A stretch of DNA of 64,000 nucleotides from DASQGA01 sp038209555. GTDB taxonomy: Bacteria; Actinomycetota; Thermoleophilia; Gaiellales; Gaiellaceae. A model generated the notes under the pieces. The model did not search any database. It was not told where the DNA came from and saw only the letters and a list, made by a program, of their open reading frames with translations. The DNA lies in NCBI GenBank assembly GCA_038209555.1, contig JBBQXP010000001.1, positions 87,295 to 151,294 on the forward strand, given 5' to 3'. Both the position numbers and the translations under genes were made by a program. Shown here piece after piece: positions 8,702-17,074 of this stretch (its first letter is position 1; each line of letters starts with the position of its first letter).

Positions 8702-9271
8702 CTAGGAGACTCCCACGTCTTCCAGGTCAAGAAGGGCACGCTTCCGGTCGAGCCCGCCTGCGTATCCGACCAGGCTTCCTGATGCACCCACGATGCGGTG
8801 ACAGGGGAGAACGATTGGCACCGGGTTGCGGTTCAATGCACCCCCGACAGCGCGGGCCGCCCTCGGCCGCCCGATCCGCTGCGCAAGCCCACCGTACGTG
8901 GCTGTCTCCGCATAGGGGACTAGAGCCAACTCGCGCAACACTTCCTGCTGAAACGCAGGTACGCCCGTGAGGTCTACCTCGAGCTCGAAGGCTCGCCTAC
9001 GGCCCTCGAAGTAGTCGTCGAGTTGGCGCCGTACCGCATCGAGTTGCGTCGGCACCCGAAGCACTCTCGCCCCGCACTGATCAGCGAGCCGCTCGAGCTC
9101 GGCATCCGGATCACGATCGGCGTCGAAGCTGATCCGGCAGAGCCCTCGCGAAGTAGCGCCCACGAGCAGAAGGCCAATCGGGGAGTCAACCAGATCGTAG
9201 GCCGCGTCGACGAGTCCCTCGGCGGCGGCCGCATCCCGGAATCGCCGGTCGACCTCGGCTGGAATCGTCAT
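8702..9271 (-). CDS. ogt: Methylated-DNA--protein-cysteine methyltransferase
   Basis: A 189-residue suicide repair protein that removes O6-alkyl groups from guanine. The active-site motif IVLPCHRIVGASGSLVGYAGG lies near residue 155, with the Arg finger and helix-turn-helix segment (AQRIGRPRAARAVGGALNRNP) just before it. The N-terminal 85 residues are the usual non-catalytic domain. Its ATG (9271) overlaps the stop of the upstream sigma-factor gene as ATGA, so the two are translationally coupled. Confidence 0.93.
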   Translation of the reverse strand: MTIPAEVDRRFRDAAAAEGLVDAAYDLVDSPIGLLLVGATSRGLCRISFDADRDPDAELERLADQCGARVLRVPTQLDAVRRQLDDYFEGRRRAFELEVDLTGVPAFQQEVLRELALVPYAETATYGGLAQRIGRPRAARAVGGALNRNPVPIVLPCHRIVGASGSLVGYAGGLDRKRALLDLEDVGVS

Positions 9272-9735
9272 CCTGTTTCCTCCTTCCGTCGCAGGCGCCG
9301 GACGCCGCTCGAGGCCGCCTGGCGGGCCGCCTGTTCGCTCGATCCAAGTGCGCCCGCGATGTCTGCATATGGCAGGTCATAGCCGTACCGGAGGACGACG
9401 GCGGCCCGCTCTGCGGGCGGCAAGCTTCCGGCAAGGTCCGCGAGTTCCGCGTAGGCCGGACGCCTGTCGTTCGTGGTGAGCTCGGGCAGCTCGCCGCGCG
9501 GCCGCTCCCGCCGACGCTCGTCGATCGCGATTCGTGTCGCGATCGTGAAGACCCATGCCCGAAGGTGTCGACCGTGCTCGAGCCCGGCATAGGCTCGAAG
9601 CGCCCGGAGAAACGTCTCCTGGAAGGCGTCTTCGGCCGGCTGCCGACCAAGCAGACGCACGAGGTAACCGAAGACTTCCTCGCGGTGGTCGTCGTAGAAC
9701 CTCTCGAAGGGTGGTATTGACACGACCTGCATCAT
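9268..9735 (-). CDS. ECF RNA polymerase sigma factor
   Basis: A 155-residue ECF sigma factor: region 2 (FERFYDDHREEVFGYLVRLLG, AFQETFLRALRAY, LRAWVFTIATRIAIDERRR) and region 4 (SLPPAERAAVVLRYGYDLPYADIAGALGSS). No anti-sigma gene is adjacent. Instead the stop overlaps the start of the alkylguanine methyltransferase gene, suggesting a role in a DNA-alkylation or related stress response. Two consecutive ATGs (9735, 9732) are candidate starts. The gene is divergent from a PfkB kinase over 42 bp. Confidence 0.87.
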   Translation of the reverse strand: MMQVVSIPPFERFYDDHREEVFGYLVRLLGRQPAEDAFQETFLRALRAYAGLEHGRHLRAWVFTIATRIAIDERRRERPRGELPELTTNDRRPAYAELADLAGSLPPAERAAVVLRYGYDLPYADIAGALGSSEQAARQAASSGVRRLRRKEETG

Positions 9736-9777
9736 CCGTTGAAACGGTCGGGACCGGTGAGCTGTGAGACTGGCGGG

Positions 9778-10590
9778 ATGCGTATCGGCGTCGTCGGTCA
9801 CGTCGAGTGGGTGCAGTTCGTGCGCGTCGCGCACGTGCCCGCACGTGGAGAGATCTTGCAGGCGTCGAGCGGATGGGAGGAAGCCGGGGGCGGAGGAAGT
9901 GTCGCGGCCGCGGAGATCGCCCGACTGGCCGGCGCCGCAACCCTCTTCACTGCACTCGGTGACGACGATTGGGGTCATCGTGCCAAGGCGGAGCTCGAGG
10001 GCCTCGGGGTCCGAGTCGAAGCGGCGTTTCGGCCCGAGCCGCAGCGCCGCGCAGTCACGTTCACCGACGACGACGGGGAGCGGACGATCACCCTGATCGG
10101 CAACAAGCTTCGGCTCCGCATCGAGGAGCCTCTGCCTTGGGAGGAGCTCGCCGCCTATGACGGCATCTACTTTACGGCCGGGGAGCCGGACGTTCTTCGC
10201 GCGGCGCGGCGAGCTCAGGTCCTCGTGGCGACCGCACGTGAGCTTCCGACCTTGCTGGCTGCCCCTGAGCTCGAGCTGGACGCCGTTGTCTCGAGTGCGA
10301 ACGATCCTTCGGAGAAGTATTCCGGCGAGCTGCCACGGGCACCCCGACTGGTGGTCAGGACAGAGGGTGCCTCGGGCGGGAGCTACGAGCCCGGCGACGG
10401 CCGGTGGGCCGCGGCACCTCTGCCCGGAGTACTCGTTGACTCCTACGGCGCCGGCGACTGCCTTGCTGCCGGTCTCACGGTGGGGCTGGCCGAAGGCCGA
10501 GCGGTTCCCGAAGCTCTGACCCTCGCCGCCGGCTCAGCGGCGCGAGCTCTGACCCGCCAAGGGGCGCATGGCGGCCTGAACCAAGGCTGA
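9778..10590 (+). CDS. PfkB-family carbohydrate kinase
   Basis: A 270-residue ribokinase-like sugar or nucleoside kinase. It starts MRIGVVGHVEWVQFV, carries the GGGGSVAAAEIARLAGAA substrate signature near residue 38, and ends with the ATP and anion-hole motif DSYGAGDCLAAGL near residue 220 (Asp is the likely catalytic base). Length is slightly short for the family (usually about 300). The sugar specificity cannot be read from sequence. It lies upstream of, but separated by about 100 bp from, the mraZ promoter. Confidence 0.85.
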   Translation: MRIGVVGHVEWVQFVRVAHVPARGEILQASSGWEEAGGGGSVAAAEIARLAGAATLFTALGDDDWGHRAKAELEGLGVRVEAAFRPEPQRRAVTFTDDDGERTITLIGNKLRLRIEEPLPWEELAAYDGIYFTAGEPDVLRAARRAQVLVATARELPTLLAAPELELDAVVSSANDPSEKYSGELPRAPRLVVRTEGASGGSYEPGDGRWAAAPLPGVLVDSYGAGDCLAAGLTVGLAEGRAVPEALTLAAGSAARALTRQGAHGGLNQG

Positions 10591-10629
10591 ACGCGATCCG
10601 CGTAAGTGGAGGTGCGGGGGTTGGCGGGG

Positions 10630-10658
10630 TTGCGTAGTGGGGTTCTGTGGTTTAGAGT
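10630..10658 (+). promoter_or_regulatory. mraZ (dcw operon) promoter
   Basis: A -35 hexamer TTGCGT (10630-10635) and a -10 hexamer TAGAGT (10653-10658) are separated by exactly 17 bp, predicting a transcript start near 10665, about 28 nt before the mraZ ATG. The GTGG repeat array overlaps it. Judged by eye only. Confidence 0.6.
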
Positions 10659-10670
10659 GGGGGAAAGTGG
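10637..10670 (+). promoter_or_regulatory. MraZ operator: four GTGG boxes at 10-bp spacing
   Basis: GTGG occurs at 10637, 10647, 10657 and 10667, an exact 10-bp direct-repeat array on one face of the helix, spanning the spacer, the -10 and the start region. MraZ is known to bind tandem direct repeats with a TGGG-like core and about 5-nt spacers upstream of its own gene. This fits autoregulation by the MraZ encoded 23 bp downstream. Confidence 0.8.
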
Positions 10671-10692
10671 TGGATAACAGAGAGGCCCCTGG

Positions 10693-11127
10693 ATGCTGCT
10701 TGGTGAACACGAGCACGCTCTCGATGACAAGAACCGTCTTATTCTTCCCGCCAGGTTCCGTCAGTCCTTCGCTGCCGGGGTCGTCTTGGCGCGAGGGATG
10801 GACGGGTGTCTCGTCGTCTACACGCGCGACGAGTGGGAGCGGTTCGTCGAGCAGCGACTCGCGGGTCTCGACCCGTTCAGCCTGGAGGCGCGTCAGATGA
10901 GCCGCTTCGTCTTTGCGGGAGCATCCGAGGCAGAGCTCGACAAGCAGGGCCGCGTGATGGTGCCGCAGCCGCTCGTCGAGCACGCAAAACTCGACCGCGA
11001 GGTCGTGGTCGCCGGCGTTCGCGATCACCTGGAGATCTGGGACCGCGCCGCTTGGCGCAAACAACTCGAAGAGGTCGAAGGGAGTGCTGAGCTTGTTGCA
11101 GAACGCCTCGCAGCACAGCAAGACTGA
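10693..11127 (+). CDS. mraZ: Transcriptional regulator MraZ
   Basis: A 144-residue protein with two SpoVT/AbrB-like swapped-hairpin halves: GEHEHALDDKNRLILPARFR at the N terminus and AELDKQGRVMVPQPLVEHA near residue 80. It is a DNA-binding repressor of the dcw cluster and opens it here. The ATG at 10693 sits behind its own operator array. The gene overlaps rsmH by 44 bp, giving tight coupling to the methyltransferase reported to oppose MraZ in other bacteria. Confidence 0.95.
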   Translation: MLLGEHEHALDDKNRLILPARFRQSFAAGVVLARGMDGCLVVYTRDEWERFVEQRLAGLDPFSLEARQMSRFVFAGASEAELDKQGRVMVPQPLVEHAKLDREVVVAGVRDHLEIWDRAAWRKQLEEVEGSAELVAERLAAQQD

Positions 11128-12058
11128 TCACGTCCCCGTCCTCGCCGACGAGGTGCGCGAGCTCCTCGACGTGAGCCCTGAGGAAACCGTCGTCGACGCG
11201 ACGTTCGGTGCGGGCGGGCATGCGGCCGTGCTCGCGGCCGACCTCGAAGGAAAGGGCCGGTTCATCGCGATAGATCGTGACCCGACGGTTCGGCAGTACT
11301 TCGAACGCTTCCAGCGACGTTCGCGGGGTGTCCAGACACGGTTTCTGCGTGGCGATTTCGATGTGGTGATGGCACAACTGGCCCAGAACGACGTCCAAGC
11401 CGACGCAGTGCTCCTCGATCTCGGAGTCTCGAGCATGCAGATCGACCGGCCGGAGCGCGGCTTCTCGTACGCCGTTGACGCGCCGCTCGACATGCGAATG
11501 GATCCGTCCGCAGAGCGCTCCGCGAAGGAAGTCGTGAACGAGACCGGCGAGCGCGAGCTCGCAAACGTGTTCCGTCGCTACGGCGAAGAGCGCTTCTCTC
11601 GTCAGATCGCCTCTGCGATCGGCCGTCGGCGCCGCGAGCAGCCCTACGAGCGGACGTCGGAGTTGGTCGAGACGATCCGTGAGGCGATCCCCGCTCCCAG
11701 ACGCTTTGGCGACGGGCACCCAGCCAGGCGCGTCTTCCAGGCCCTTCGAATCGAGGTCAACGACGAGCTCGGCTCTCTGGAGCGGGCTCTACCTTCCATT
11801 CTGAGCATGCTCCGGCCGGGTGGCCGGGTCGCTGTCATCAGCTTCCACTCGCTCGAAGATCGCATCGTGAAGCGGTTCTTTGCAACAGAGGCGCGCGGTT
11901 GCACGTGCCCGCCCGACTTCCCGGTGTGTGTATGCGGAAAGGAGCCGCGCGTACGTCTCGTGACGAAGAAGGCCGTCCGACCGTCACCCGCCGAGGTAGC
12001 GGTCAACGTTCGTTCCGCGTCCGCCCGGCTCCGCGTTGCGATGAGGACGGAGGCGTAG
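11084..12058 (+). CDS. rsmH: 16S rRNA (cytosine-1402-N4)-methyltransferase
   Basis: A 324-residue RsmH (MraW). The SAM-binding DATFGAGGHAAVLA motif near residue 38, LLDLGVSSMQID near 108, the DMRMDP loop and the ISFHSLEDRIVKRFF motif near 252 are all family hallmarks. It methylates C1402 in the ribosomal P site. Starts at GTG 11084, inside mraZ; TTG 11093 is an alternative. The C-terminal Cys cluster (CTCPPDFPVCVCG) is common in the family. Confidence 0.95.
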   Translation: MLSLLQNASQHSKTDHVPVLADEVRELLDVSPEETVVDATFGAGGHAAVLAADLEGKGRFIAIDRDPTVRQYFERFQRRSRGVQTRFLRGDFDVVMAQLAQNDVQADAVLLDLGVSSMQIDRPERGFSYAVDAPLDMRMDPSAERSAKEVVNETGERELANVFRRYGEERFSRQIASAIGRRRREQPYERTSELVETIREAIPAPRRFGDGHPARRVFQALRIEVNDELGSLERALPSILSMLRPGGRVAVISFHSLEDRIVKRFFATEARGCTCPPDFPVCVCGKEPRVRLVTKKAVRPSPAEVAVNVRSASARLRVAMRTEA

Positions 12059-12059
12059 C

Positions 12060-12437
12060 ATGTCCTCGGCAGCCGCACGAGCCGAACCGCGGATCAAACG
12101 CGCACCCAGGCGCACGGCGCAGCCGGCGGCACGGCCACGCTCCCGTCCGCGTCCGGCGGCACGGCCTCGAGTCGCCGGGGGAGTGCTCTGGATCGTGATC
12201 GTGGCGGTGCTGCTCGCCGGCATCGTCGCGCTGAACGTCGCGGTGCTCGGGCTCAACATGGAAGTTGAGCGTCTGGACACCCAGAAAGAACGGATCCAGT
12301 CACAGACGGCCGAGATCGCTACCGAGCTGTCGAGCGCAGCAGCGTCGGGGCGTGTCGAGGCCGCTGCGCGAGGGCGTCTCGGGCTCGTCGACGCGAGTCA
12401 GACTACGTATGTCCAGGTGAGCCGCCACGGCCGGTGA
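12060..12437 (+). CDS. ftsL: Cell division protein FtsL-like
   Basis: A 125-residue bitopic protein. A 37-residue Arg/Pro/Ala-rich cytoplasmic tail is followed by one membrane helix (VLWIVIVAVLLAGIVALNVAV) and a periplasmic coiled coil (LNMEVERLDTQKERIQSQTAE). This topology and the position between rsmH and ftsI identify FtsL, which works with FtsQ in the divisome. It starts 1 bp after the rsmH stop and overlaps ftsI by 4 bp (GTGA). Confidence 0.85.
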   Translation: MSSAAARAEPRIKRAPRRTAQPAARPRSRPRPAARPRVAGGVLWIVIVAVLLAGIVALNVAVLGLNMEVERLDTQKERIQSQTAEIATELSSAAASGRVEAAARGRLGLVDASQTTYVQVSRHGR

Positions 12438-14134
12438 CCGCGCGCCTCGTCAACCGGAGGATTCGCCTACTCGTCGGGGTGTTCGCCTGCATCTTCGCCG
12501 CCACCTTTGCGAGGGCAGCCTGGTTGCAGGCGGTGGAAGCTCGGGGTCTGAACGCGCTCGCGACCAGTCAGCACCGCGAGACGCTCGCGGTGCCGGCACG
12601 TCGCGGCACGATCTACGATCGCACGGGCAGCGAGCTTGCAATCGGCGCGCGGGCGATCACCGTCTATGCGAACCCGAAGCAGGTGCGAGACCCGCGAAGC
12701 CTGGCTGAGCAGGTGGGCGCTGCACTAGAAATCGATCCTGCGGAGCTCTATCGACTCGTGGCCGACCGGAGCCGAGGGTTCGTCTACCTTGCGCGCAAAG
12801 CTGATCCGAAGCTGGCCGAAGCGCTCGAAGCCAAGCACCTGGTCGGGCTCGGGTTCATCCCCGAAGAGCGCCGCACGTATCCCCAGAAGTCAGTCGCTTC
12901 GGAGGCGGTCGGGTTTGCGGGGACGGACAACAAAGGGCTCGCAGGGATCGAGTTTCGGCTCGACCGCATACTTGCCGGTTCATCCGGAAGCGAGTCGGTC
13001 GTGCGTGATCCTTTCGGGCGAGTCGTCAGGGTGCTCGAGACGAAGCCCGTCAAAGAGGGTCGGGACGTCTACCTGACGCTCGATCACACGCTCCAGGGCC
13101 AGGTGGAGCGCATTCTTGGGAACGCGCGAGCGCAATGGGCGGCCAAAGCGGCGACGGCGATCGTCATGGATCCCCGCACGGGGGCCATGCTCGCGATGGC
13201 GGTCGAGCCGGGGTTCGACGCGAACAAGTTCGGGGAGCTCAAGGAGGGTCGAGAGCGAAATCGCGCCGTTACGGACACGTACGAGCCGGGATCGACGTTC
13301 AAGGTCGTGACCCTTGCCGGGGCCCTTGAAAGCGGCATGGTAACGCCGTCGACCCAATACACCCTCCGGCCGGAGATCCGGGTCGCGGACCGCGTCATCC
13401 ACGACGCGGAGCCTCGGGGAACCGAGACGATGACGGTTTCCCAGATCCTGTTCCAATCGTCGAACGTCGGCGTGATCACGCTCGCCCTCGGTCTGGGGAA
13501 AGAACGGTTGGCGAGCTGGATCGACCGGTTCGGATTCGGCCACCGCACGGGCATCGACTTCCCCGGTGAAAGCCGCGGGATCGTTCTTCCGCCCGAGCGC
13601 TGGTCCGGCTCGACGATCGGGAACGTGCCGATCGGGCAGGGGATCGCGGTCACCCCCATGCAGATGGCGGCCGCCTACGCCACGATCGCGAACGGCGGTC
13701 TCGAGGTGCAACCGCATCTCGTCGACCGAGTCGAGGGCGGGGGCGCGTGGAAGGCCAAGCGCCGCCGGGTCTTGTCCGCCGAGACCGCGGAGGCGCTGAC
13801 GACCATGCTGCGCCAAGTGGTGGGGAATAACCAGGGCACCGGACAGGAGGCCCAGATACCGGGCTACTCGATTGCGGGCAAGACCGGAACCGCGGCAAAG
13901 CCCGACCCCGTGTTGGGTGGCTACTCGACTTCGAAGTATGTGGCTTCGTTCGTCGGGTTCCTGCCGGCATCGAACCCACGGCTTGTGATCCTCGTCGCGG
14001 TCGACGAACCAAAGGGCGCAATCTGGGGCGGCTCCGTTGCAGCTCCGGTGTTCTCCCAGATCGGGCGCTTCGCACTGCAGTACCTGGAAGTTCCGCCGGA
14101 CGCTCCTCAGACCGCGGAGCAGGCGACTCCCTAA
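12434..14134 (+). CDS. ftsI: Peptidoglycan D,D-transpeptidase FtsI (PBP3 type)
   Basis: A 566-residue class B penicillin-binding protein for septal crosslinking. One N-terminal membrane helix is followed by the dimerisation domain (RRGTIYDRTGSELAIG) and the transpeptidase domain, with nucleophile motif STFK near residue 287, SSN near 342 and KTGT near 483. No PASTA repeats follow; the C terminus is a short acidic/Pro tail. The GTG start overlaps the ftsL stop. A 118-bp spacer with a weak AAGCGCG/CGCGGCTT hairpin separates it from the next ORF region. Confidence 0.95.
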   Translation: MTARLVNRRIRLLVGVFACIFAATFARAAWLQAVEARGLNALATSQHRETLAVPARRGTIYDRTGSELAIGARAITVYANPKQVRDPRSLAEQVGAALEIDPAELYRLVADRSRGFVYLARKADPKLAEALEAKHLVGLGFIPEERRTYPQKSVASEAVGFAGTDNKGLAGIEFRLDRILAGSSGSESVVRDPFGRVVRVLETKPVKEGRDVYLTLDHTLQGQVERILGNARAQWAAKAATAIVMDPRTGAMLAMAVEPGFDANKFGELKEGRERNRAVTDTYEPGSTFKVVTLAGALESGMVTPSTQYTLRPEIRVADRVIHDAEPRGTETMTVSQILFQSSNVGVITLALGLGKERLASWIDRFGFGHRTGIDFPGESRGIVLPPERWSGSTIGNVPIGQGIAVTPMQMAAAYATIANGGLEVQPHLVDRVEGGGAWKAKRRRVLSAETAEALTTMLRQVVGNNQGTGQEAQIPGYSIAGKTGTAAKPDPVLGGYSTSKYVASFVGFLPASNPRLVILVAVDEPKGAIWGGSVAAPVFSQIGRFALQYLEVPPDAPQTAEQATP

Positions 14135-14285
14135 ACGCCGCGGGGGGACCCTTCTGGACCCGGTGGCCTCCTCCCCGAGTCGATCGTATGAGCGAGGAGC
14201 GCGCGGGTGTGTTGCGAAATGAGAAAAAGCGCGAGGAAATGCGCGGCTTTCTGTGTCACAAAGTCCACGGAAGGGGCAGGCGACG

Positions 14286-15767
14286 TTGGTAGAATCCGCC
14301 GCCATCGAGCTGGAGAGCCTGAGCCAGGCCGTGGGCCCGACGCGCACGGTTAATCCCGGGCCCGCCGACATCACGGATCTCGCGTACGACGCGCGCCGCG
14401 TGACGGCTGGGGCTCTGTTTGCGTGCGTGCCGGGCCAACGAGCAGATGGCCACGACTTCGCAGGAGACGCTGTCGACCGGGGAGCGGTTGCACTGATCGT
14501 CGAACGCCAGCTCGAGTTGCCCGTTCCACAGCTAGTCGTCGCTGACGTCCGGGAGGCGATGGCGTTGGCTGCCGACGCGTTCTTCGGCACTCCGACACGC
14601 GAGCTTCTCGTCGCGGGTGTGACTGGAACCAACGGCAAGACAACGACCGCGTTCCTGCTCTTCTCCATTCTTGCCGCAGCCGGCATGCGTCCGGGATTGC
14701 TCGGCACCGTGGAAGGGCGGGTGGGCGGGGAGCGCCGCGCCGTCATCCGGACGACCCCGGAGGCGATCGACCTCCAGCGGACATTTCGCGAGATGCTCGA
14801 CGCGGGCGATCGCAGCGTCGCCATGGAGGCTTCTTCGCACGCTTCCGAGCTGCGGCGCCTGCTCGGCGTTCGCTTTGCCGTACTTGTCTTTACGAATCTG
14901 TCTCAGGATCACCTCGACTTTCACGGGACGATGGAGAAGTATTTCGAGGCCAAGCGCAGGCTCTTTGTCGAGCCTGACCCGGATGGACGGCACCCGCCAG
15001 CGGCGCTGAACGTCGGCGACGCGCACGGGCCTGGCCTGGCCGAGGAGCTTCGCGAACTCAGGGTGCCACTCCTCACGTTCGGCATCGCGGGCGACGCAGA
15101 CGTCAGACCGGAGTCGCTCGAGATCGGCCCTGGTGGCTCCTCATTCACCGCTGCGGGCATCCCGATCTCGAGCCGGTTGCGCGGGCGCTTCAATGTCGAG
15201 AATGTCCTGGGTGCGGTCGCCGCGGCCCGGCTTCTCGGTGTCGAGGATGCCGCGATCCGCCGAGGCGTCGAGCATGTCGCTGGGGTTCCGGGCCGGTTCG
15301 AGGCGGTGGACGAAGGGCAGCCTTTTGCCGTGCTGGTCGACTACGCGCATACGCCCGAAGCGCTGGAAAACGTCCTCATGGAAGCGCGGGCGATTACCGC
15401 GGGACGTCTGCACTGTGTCTTCGGATGCGGCGGCGACCGCGACCGCGGTAAGCGTCCGCTCATGGGTGAGGTCGCCACGCGCCTTGCCGACAATGTGGTC
15501 ATCACATCCGACAACCCACGAAGCGAGAAGCCGGAGGCGATCATCGAAGAGATTCTCGAGGGGGCCGGCCGGGGAGCGGAGGTCGAGCCAGACCGGGCGC
15601 TCGCTATCGCACGCGCGCTCGAGGCGGCGCAGGACGGCGACGTGGTGGTGATCGCGGGCAAGGGGCATGAGCCCGGGCAGGAATTTCACGATCGGACGAT
15701 CCCGTTCGACGATCGAGTAGTCGCACGGGACGCGCTACGCCGGCTTTGCGCCGGAGCGTCAGCATGA
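14286..15767 (+). CDS. murE: UDP-MurNAc-tripeptide synthetase MurE (meso-DAP type)
   Basis: A 493-residue Mur ligase. P-loop GVTGTNGKTTT lies near residue 112, and DNPRSEKPEAII near 408 carries the DNPR motif of enzymes adding meso-diaminopimelate, so the cell wall is probably of mDAP type. GKGHEPGQEF is near the end. The TTG at 14286 has a suitable upstream AAGGGG; an in-frame GTG at 14253 would add 11 residues. The stop overlaps the murF start (ATGA). Confidence 0.94.
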   Translation: MVESAAIELESLSQAVGPTRTVNPGPADITDLAYDARRVTAGALFACVPGQRADGHDFAGDAVDRGAVALIVERQLELPVPQLVVADVREAMALAADAFFGTPTRELLVAGVTGTNGKTTTAFLLFSILAAAGMRPGLLGTVEGRVGGERRAVIRTTPEAIDLQRTFREMLDAGDRSVAMEASSHASELRRLLGVRFAVLVFTNLSQDHLDFHGTMEKYFEAKRRLFVEPDPDGRHPPAALNVGDAHGPGLAEELRELRVPLLTFGIAGDADVRPESLEIGPGGSSFTAAGIPISSRLRGRFNVENVLGAVAAARLLGVEDAAIRRGVEHVAGVPGRFEAVDEGQPFAVLVDYAHTPEALENVLMEARAITAGRLHCVFGCGGDRDRGKRPLMGEVATRLADNVVITSDNPRSEKPEAIIEEILEGAGRGAEVEPDRALAIARALEAAQDGDVVVIAGKGHEPGQEFHDRTIPFDDRVVARDALRRLCAGASA

Positions 15768-17071
15768 TTCCACTAGCCATCGACGAGATCAGCTCGCTCG
15801 CGCGAGGCCGACTCGAAGTCGTTCCGGGAGCCGAGTTCGTGACCGGTATTCAGATCGATTCGAGACGTGTCGCAGCGGGCGACCTGTTCGTTGCGGTCGG
15901 GTCAGGTGTGGACTACGTGCCGGAGGCTCTCCAGCGAGGGGCGGCCGCAACGCTGATCCCCGAGGACGCCTTCGTTGCGCTAGCGGCGCTCGGTGGCGCA
16001 GTACGCGAGCGCTCTTCCGCCCGTGTTGTCGCGGTCACCGGCTCGGTCGGGAAGACGACGACGAAAGACATTCTCGGCGCGCTCTGCGGCCCGCACGCTT
16101 CGACCGTGGTGGCGGAAGGGAGTCAGAACAACGAGATCGGCCTGCCGCTGACGCTGTGCCGGATCGAAGCCGACACACAGGTGGTCGTCCTGGAGATGGG
16201 CATGCGCGGGCTCGGGCAGATCGCTGAGCTCTGCGCGGTCGCCCGGCCCGACGTCGGAGTGGTCACGAGCATCGGGCCTGTCCACCTCGAGCTCCTTGGA
16301 ACGGTCGAGAACGTCGCCCGCGCCAAAGCGGAGCTGATCGAGGCGCTCCCCCGGGGCGGTGCAGCAGTCGTGCCGAGCGACGAGCCGCTGCTCGAGCCCT
16401 TCCTTGGACGAGCCGATCTTCGAGTGCTTCGGTTCGGAGCGGGCGGGGACGTGCGCCTGGAGGCCTTTCGCCCCGGGCCGATCGGTTCTGAGGTTGAGGT
16501 CGAGGTTCTCGGGGAGCGGCTCACCCTCGAGTTGCCCATCGGCGCCCGGCATAACGCTACGAACTTCCTCGCAGGCCTCGCTGCCTACGTGGCGCTCGGC
16601 TTCTCGATCGCCGAGGCTGGCAGGGGCGGAGCGGAGATCAAGCTCTCGCGTTGGCGCGGTGAGGAGTTTCCGCTTCCGGGCGGCGGAGTGCTCGTGAACG
16701 ACGCCTACAACGCGAACCCGGTGTCAATGGCGGCCGCGCTCGACCACCTCGGCCAGCGTGCGGGGTCCAGTCGCAAGGTGGCGATCCTCGGCGAGATGGC
16801 GGAGCTCGGCCCGGCAGGCGCGGACTACCACAGGCAGGTGGGTGAGGCCGCTACGCAGGCAGGGGTGTCCGTTCTCGTGGCGGTCGGCTCACTTGCTACG
16901 GAGTATCTGGAGGGGGCGCACGTTCCGACGATGCGCTGGGCGGAGAACGCTCAGGCGGCGCTCGCAGAGGCCTCCGCGCTCCTGGAGCCGGGCGACTGGG
17001 TCCTCGTCAAGGGATCCCGGTCGGTCGGTCTCGAAGTCGTTGCCGAGGGACTCGCGGGCATTCCCGCCTGA
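15764..17071 (+). CDS. murF: UDP-MurNAc-tripeptide--D-Ala-D-Ala ligase MurF
   Basis: A 435-residue ligase completing the UDP-MurNAc-pentapeptide in the cytoplasm. P-loop VVAVTGSVGKTTTKD lies near residue 93, the substrate motif EGSQNNEIGLPLTL near 126, VNDAYNANPVSM near 316 and the closing GSRSVGLE loop. The start ATG overlaps the murE stop by 4 bp; the mraY GTG follows 3 bp after its stop. Confidence 0.95.
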   Translation: MIPLAIDEISSLARGRLEVVPGAEFVTGIQIDSRRVAAGDLFVAVGSGVDYVPEALQRGAAATLIPEDAFVALAALGGAVRERSSARVVAVTGSVGKTTTKDILGALCGPHASTVVAEGSQNNEIGLPLTLCRIEADTQVVVLEMGMRGLGQIAELCAVARPDVGVVTSIGPVHLELLGTVENVARAKAELIEALPRGGAAVVPSDEPLLEPFLGRADLRVLRFGAGGDVRLEAFRPGPIGSEVEVEVLGERLTLELPIGARHNATNFLAGLAAYVALGFSIAEAGRGGAEIKLSRWRGEEFPLPGGGVLVNDAYNANPVSMAAALDHLGQRAGSSRKVAILGEMAELGPAGADYHRQVGEAATQAGVSVLVAVGSLATEYLEGAHVPTMRWAENAQAALAEASALLEPGDWVLVKGSRSVGLEVVAEGLAGIPA

Positions 17072-17074
17072 GCC

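Noticed and set aside
14188..14292. A 34-codon frame (MSEERAGVLRNEKKREEM...) between ftsI and murE
   Set aside because: No ribosome site, overlaps the murE start region and has no family resemblance.
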